Positions 15,114 to 18,135 of a stretch of DNA of 18,135 bases are shown piece by piece. This DNA is from Anaerolineae bacterium (GTDB taxonomy: Bacteria; Chloroflexota; Anaerolineae; Anaerolineales; Villigracilaceae): positions 1 to 18,135 of the forward strand of contig DQGV01000145.1 of assembly GCA_003524705.1 (NCBI GenBank), read 5' to 3'. The translations under genes and the position numbers were made by a program. How positions within the stretch are numbered: the first letter of the stretch is position 1; every line of letters starts with the position of its first letter. The notes beneath the pieces are model-generated. The model was given only the letters and a program-made list of their open reading frames with translations. It was not told where the DNA came from and ran no database searches.

Positions 15114-15713
15114 ATGACAAATCAAATTGAAATCGGACGATTACTACGAGCAGGGACAACTGGTTTTATTGCAGGTTGTCGAGTCAATCAATTAAACGTG
15201 CCATCGTTTGGAGCATTAGTCCGTGCGCCGTTAAGTGATGGCTATCAAGTATATGGAATCATCCACGATATTCACATTGACGATGATGGTTTGGTTCGTC
15301 AGTTGGTGACGGCGAGTAACGTCAGTGACGATGTGTTACGAGACAATCGTGAAAATAGAATTGTTCCAGTAGAAATGTCAGTCTTAACTGTGGGATATGA
15401 ACAAGATAAAAAAATCTATCATCTTCTTCCACCACGCCCACCGTTGAGTTTAGATGTAATCTATTTATGTAATGAGAACGAAATCAATCAATTTGTATCG
15501 GCTGGCAGGTTTGGATATTTCCGCCACATCTTGCGGGCAAAAGAATTACCCATTGGTGAATTGTTTGCGACTCATTTCAAACAAGTCAAATCTGTGAATA
15601 AAGATAGTGCTTGGTCTAAAAATGCAGTGCAAGAGTTGATGACTTTGTTACGAGATGATTACCCGACGTTGATGTCTATTCTTGGGGCGTTACGTGACAT
15701 TGTGGAAAGCTAA
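15114..15713 (+). CDS. Stand-alone HerA N-terminal-like (HAS-barrel) protein, no ATPase domain
   Basis: A 199-aa protein with no obvious enzyme motif. Its N-terminal 60 residues parallel the HAS-barrel start of the HerA encoded downstream: IGRLLRAG against IGYLIGGG, FGALVRAP against GAFVVIES, and VYGIIHDIHI against YYGIVTDIRL. A second correspondence is LLPPRPPLSLDVIYLCNENEI against KNVPPHHSIVSLANEGDI. The P-loop and everything after it are missing, and a helical tail (about 150-199) replaces them. I infer that it binds NurA or the HerA ring, as HAS barrels mediate that contact. GGAG lies 5 nt before the ATG. It is flanked on both sides by copies of the same palindromic repeat. The homology was judged by eye. 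Confidence 0.72.
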   Translation: MTNQIEIGRLLRAGTTGFIAGCRVNQLNVPSFGALVRAPLSDGYQVYGIIHDIHIDDDGLVRQLVTASNVSDDVLRDNRENRIVPVEMSVLTVGYEQDKKIYHLLPPRPPLSLDVIYLCNENEINQFVSAGRFGYFRHILRAKELPIGELFATHFKQVKSVNKDSAWSKNAVQELMTLLRDDYPTLMSILGALRDIVES

Positions 15714-15811
15714 TGTCGTTGCGAGGAGGGATGCTCTTCCCCGACGAAGCAATCTCCTGTTAAATTGGAGACTGCTTCGGACAAAAAACAAGAGCGTCCT
15801 CGCAGCGACAT
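15713..15811. repeat. Palindromic repeat, GTCGTTGCGAGGA family, copy B
   Basis: It has the same 99-bp length as copy A and is about 93% identical to it. It again begins on the last base of a TAA stop codon (15711-15713) and ends 18 nt before the GIY-YIG start. Confidence 0.9.
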
Positions 15812-15829
15812 TGTAAATGGAGATTTGTT

Positions 15830-16126
15830 ATGGCTGTTGGTAGAGAATATTGTGTTTACATAATGACAAATGCTCATAACACAGTACTTTACACAGGTGT
15901 GACAAATAACCTTGCTCGTAGAGTTTACGAACATAAAAACGGATTGGGTGGTATTTTTACTAAGAAATATAACATTGTGAAGTTGGTGTATTACGAAGTG
16001 ACAGATGATGTAAATAGTGCAATAACAAGAGAAAAGCAAATCAAAGGCGGCTCTCGCAAGAAGAAAGAAAATTTAATTAAGAGTATTAATTCTGAATGGA
16101 AAGATTTGTTTGATGAAATAATATAA
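15830..16126 (+). CDS. Small single-domain GIY-YIG nuclease
   Basis: A 98-aa protein consisting only of a GIY-YIG domain. The two strands read VYI (9-11) and YTG (21-23). The catalytic Arg lies in LARRVYEHK (R30 or R31), and the conserved Glu in AITREKQIKGG is E68. The C-terminal tail KKKENLIKSINSEWKDL is typical of the small stand-alone group (YhbQ/URI type). These proteins cleave DNA or resemble homing-type nucleases, and many have no assigned role. GGAG lies upstream of the ATG. The gene sits inside the nurA-herA cluster between palindromic repeats B and C, which suggests a mobile or repeat-associated gene rather than a fixed pathway member. All key residues appear intact. Confidence 0.88.
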   Translation: MAVGREYCVYIMTNAHNTVLYTGVTNNLARRVYEHKNGLGGIFTKKYNIVKLVYYEVTDDVNSAITREKQIKGGSRKKKENLIKSINSEWKDLFDEII

Positions 16127-16138
16127 ATAACTATTAAC

Positions 16139-16239
16139 ATGTCGTTGCGAGGAGAGATGCGAAGCATCTCGACGAAGCAATCTCCAGTTAATTGGGAGAC
16201 TGCTTCGGACAAAGAACAAGAGCGTCCTCGCAGCGACAT
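16139..16239. repeat. Palindromic repeat, GTCGTTGCGAGGA family, copy C
   Basis: A 101-bp copy. It has the same ends as copies A and B, but the left inner part is replaced by a separate perfect hairpin (GAGATGC / GCATCTC around GAA). It starts 12 nt after the GIY-YIG stop. Confidence 0.88.
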
Positions 16240-16346
16240 TTGAAACATGGAGATTGCTTCGGATAAAGAGCAAGTGCATTCTCACAGCGACATATGAAAC
16301 ATGAGGTTGCTTCGGACGAAGAACAAGAGCGTCCTCGCAACGACAT
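16240..16346. repeat. Two tandem right-half copies of the palindromic repeat (D and E)
   Basis: Two units each run TGAAACATG, then (G)AG(A/G)TTGCTTCGGA, then ...GACAT. They repeat at 53-54 bp and match the right half of copy C. They show more substitutions than the full copies. They fill most of the gap before herA and contain no gene. Confidence 0.8.
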
Positions 16347-16363
16347 AGAAAAAAAGGTAAAAC

Positions 16364-18073
16364 ATGAAAATACAACGAACACAAATTGGTTATCTCATCG
16401 GTGGTGGACTCAAAGAAAATTTCCTTGTCCGTTTAACGATTTCATCACAGGAGATTCAAGAAGGCGCGTTTGTCGTCATTGAAAGCGGAGTTTGGAATTA
16501 CTACGGCATCGTCACCGATATTCGACTTGGCTCAACCGATGAACGCTTTGCCGCAGAAATCTTAGATTCACGTTTGCCAGAATTTGCCAATGCTTTACAA
16601 AATAGTCAGGCTTTGTATGCAAATATTGAAGTGCTTCCTAACTTAATGCTTGAAGTTGGACCTGATGAAGCCACACCAGAATATAAAACTTGGCGTGGAA
16701 AAATTGATGCAGGCTTAGCAGATGCACCGCGCATCTTACCTGTTAAAAATGTGCCGCCCCATCATTCAATTGTGTCGCTTGCTAATGAAGGTGATATTGC
16801 TGAAATTTTTGGCAAACCAGAAGAAGAGAAAAATTTCATCATCGGTTATACACGCGAACAAAATCATCCAGTATGTATTGACTTGGATAAATTTGTGCAA
16901 AGGTCATCAGGTGTGTTTGGAGCAACAGGTACGGGTAAATCATTTTTAACTCGTTTGGTGTTGGCTGGATTAATGAATCACAACAAGGCTTCTGTTTTAG
17001 TTTTGGATATGCACAACGAATATGGCTTTGACGATATCGCTTCTGACACCAAGAAAAATGTTCAAGGTTTAAAAACCATGTTCAAATCAAATGTGAGATG
17101 CGTTGGTTTGGGAGCAGGATCCACTATAAGGGGCAATCAAGTTGATTTCAATTTAGAAGTCGCAATGGATGATATATCCACTGCTGATATTGAAACATTA
17201 TCACGCGAATTAAATTTGCGCGACACAACACCAACCACATTGAATGCGTTGTATACATCGTTTGGTGATAAATGGTTTGAAAATTTCAAAGCGATGAATC
17301 AAGAAGAAGTTGAAGTGGAAGACGAGAAGGGACGTTTGAAAAAAGTTCCGCACCCTGATAGTGTGGCGGCGTGGGCAATGCAAAATGGAGTCAACGTGGC
17401 GGCGGCGGTTGGTTTGCAAGATAAATTGCGACGCCTCTTTAACAAGCCTTATATTGTTCAAAAACCTGCGGCTGACTCTGTGCTTCAAATCATTCAATCG
17501 TTAGAGTCGGGTAAGCATATGGTTTTGTCATTTGGCGAACATGAAAGTGACTTGGATTATTTGCTCGTTTCCAATTTAATCACCAGAAAAATTCGCACTG
17601 CATGGGAAAAGAAGACCAATGAATTTCGTTCGCATGGCAAAGCGGAGCCGCGACCTTTAATCATCGTTGTGGAAGAAGCGCATAAATTATTGACTCGTGA
17701 AATGGCATCACAGACTACGTTTGCAACCATTGCACGCGAATTAAGAAAATATTATGTGACCTTGCTCATCGTTGACCAACGTCCATCACAAATTTATGAT
17801 GAAGTTATGTCACAACTTGGCACAAGAATCTCTGGCTGGCTGGGTGATGACTTGGATATTCAAGCCGTGTTATCGGGCTTATCAGGCAGAGAAGCCTTGC
17901 GCGGAATGTTGGCGCGTTTGCAACCGAAAGAAGAAGTGTTGTTATTAGGTTGGGGTGTGCCAATGCCATTGCCTGTGAAATCTAGAAGATATGATGAATC
18001 CTTTTGGAAGGAAATGGGAAAGGGGAAGAAAGGTCAAGCCCAGAATTTGAAGGAACTGGGGTTTGGTAATTAG
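16364..18073 (+). CDS. herA: HerA-type DNA translocase/helicase ATPase
   Basis: A 569-aa protein. Residues 1-90 form the HAS barrel (IGYLIGGG, YYGIVTDIRL), and the HerA/FtsK-like ATPase core follows. Walker A is GATGTGKS at 186-193. LDMHNEYG at 214-221 is the HerA-typical motif after strand 2. Walker B is IIVVEEAHKLL at 433-443. DQRPSQI (471-477) acts as sensor region, and GTRISGW (486-492) places an Arg where the trans finger is expected. HerA hexamers pump double-stranded DNA and stimulate NurA to make single-stranded tails. Together with nurA at the start of the cluster this forms a complete pair. An AAAGG precedes the ATG by 7 nt. No truncation is seen. Related HerA proteins also serve in phage defence with other effectors, but the NurA partner favours DNA-end processing. 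Confidence 0.9.
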   Translation: MKIQRTQIGYLIGGGLKENFLVRLTISSQEIQEGAFVVIESGVWNYYGIVTDIRLGSTDERFAAEILDSRLPEFANALQNSQALYANIEVLPNLMLEVGPDEATPEYKTWRGKIDAGLADAPRILPVKNVPPHHSIVSLANEGDIAEIFGKPEEEKNFIIGYTREQNHPVCIDLDKFVQRSSGVFGATGTGKSFLTRLVLAGLMNHNKASVLVLDMHNEYGFDDIASDTKKNVQGLKTMFKSNVRCVGLGAGSTIRGNQVDFNLEVAMDDISTADIETLSRELNLRDTTPTTLNALYTSFGDKWFENFKAMNQEEVEVEDEKGRLKKVPHPDSVAAWAMQNGVNVAAAVGLQDKLRRLFNKPYIVQKPAADSVLQIIQSLESGKHMVLSFGEHESDLDYLLVSNLITRKIRTAWEKKTNEFRSHGKAEPRPLIIVVEEAHKLLTREMASQTTFATIARELRKYYVTLLIVDQRPSQIYDEVMSQLGTRISGWLGDDLDIQAVLSGLSGREALRGMLARLQPKEEVLLLGWGVPMPLPVKSRRYDESFWKEMGKGKKGQAQNLKELGFGN

Positions 18074-18095
18074 TTAAATGACATGAATGAAAATT

Positions 18096-18121
18096 GGCTT
18101 GCGACAAACTTGTCGCAAGCC
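18096..18121. terminator. Perfect 12-bp hairpin after herA
   Basis: GGCTTGCGACAA (18096-18107) and TTGTCGCAAGCC (18110-18121) form a stem with a minimal loop, 22 nt after the herA stop. No T-run follows on the plus strand, so it may be a terminator helped by other factors, an mRNA-stabilising hairpin or part of the following repeat. Confidence 0.55.
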
Positions 18122-18135
18122 GTAGGGGCGACGCA
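18122..18135. repeat. Left end of another GTAGGGGCGAC-family repeat, cut by the window edge
   Basis: GTAGGGGCGACGCA matches the first 11 bases of the copies at 4001 and 11807 and then runs out of the window. It directly abuts the hairpin after herA. Confidence 0.6.

Noticed and set aside
15003..16346. CRISPR-like array
   Set aside because: The repeats are about 99 bp palindromes separated by whole genes, and the short tandem part has only two or three diverged half-units with no unique spacers. No cas genes are present.
14916..16384. Several minus-strand open frames starting MSLRGRSC...
   Set aside because: They are translations of the palindromic repeats A to E plus nearby shadow sequence, with repeated SLSEAVS-like peptides. 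They have no ribosome-binding site and overlap real plus-strand genes.
13819..18073. Anti-phage defence island
   Set aside because: HerA occurs in defence systems with SIR2 or DUF4297 effectors, but here the partner is NurA and no effector, toxin or integrase is visible. DNA-end processing is the simpler reading, though a defence role cannot be excluded.

Overview
The window looks like chromosomal DNA of an AT-rich, free-living bacterium of the Chloroflexota, most likely an Anaerolineae-type lineage. This is an inference from three things: a NurA/HerA gene pair in a genome that is otherwise bacterial (RecF, peptide deformylase, ECF transporter), lipoprotein and cyclic-nucleotide-binding/PH membrane proteins of a kind I associate with that phylum, and dense families of short palindromic intergenic repeats. 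No rRNA, tRNA, CRISPR array or complete transposon was seen.

Layout. About 13.7 kb is transcribed leftward (minus strand). The distal part (about 1-4950) is a nucleoside-salvage block. In transcription order it holds a ribokinase, two tandem overlapping nucleoside hydrolases, an ECF-transporter substrate-binding (S) subunit, the EcfT coupling subunit and the start of an EcfA ATPase, which the window edge cuts at the ABC signature. The simplest reading is uptake of a nucleoside, hydrolysis to base plus ribose, and phosphorylation of the ribose. Upstream of it (4970-7585) lie a membrane-anchored alpha/beta hydrolase and a polytopic membrane protein with sialidase-type (BNR) motifs. A 51-bp remnant copy of the ribokinase 5' end sits directly in front of the hydrolase gene. 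Further upstream are recF and def (7612-9415), a large protein with a cyclic-nucleotide-binding domain and two membrane/PH-like modules behind a thioredoxin-fold protein (9480-11798), a 3-hydroxyisobutyrate-dehydrogenase-family reductase (11857-12741), and a SIMPL-domain lipoprotein with a clear terminator and a possible ECF-sigma promoter (12939-13743).

From 13819 the strand switches. The plus-strand cluster is nurA, a 199-aa protein resembling the N-terminal HAS-barrel region of HerA but lacking the ATPase, a small GIY-YIG nuclease, and herA. NurA and HerA form a DNA-end-processing nuclease/translocase in archaea, and the HAS-like protein is a candidate third component. Each gene here is separated from the next by a copy of the same roughly 99-bp palindromic repeat, and a ladder of half-copies precedes herA.

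Non-coding structure is unusually rich. There are three palindromic repeat families (GTCGTTGCGAGGA type, GTAGGGGCGAC type and TGTCATTCTGAG type). Several copies end exactly on, or supply, the stop codon of the neighbouring gene. Seven-base-periodic sequences occupy the gaps around recF and def. Apart from the gaps described in the feature list, no stretch longer than 300 bases lacks a gene.
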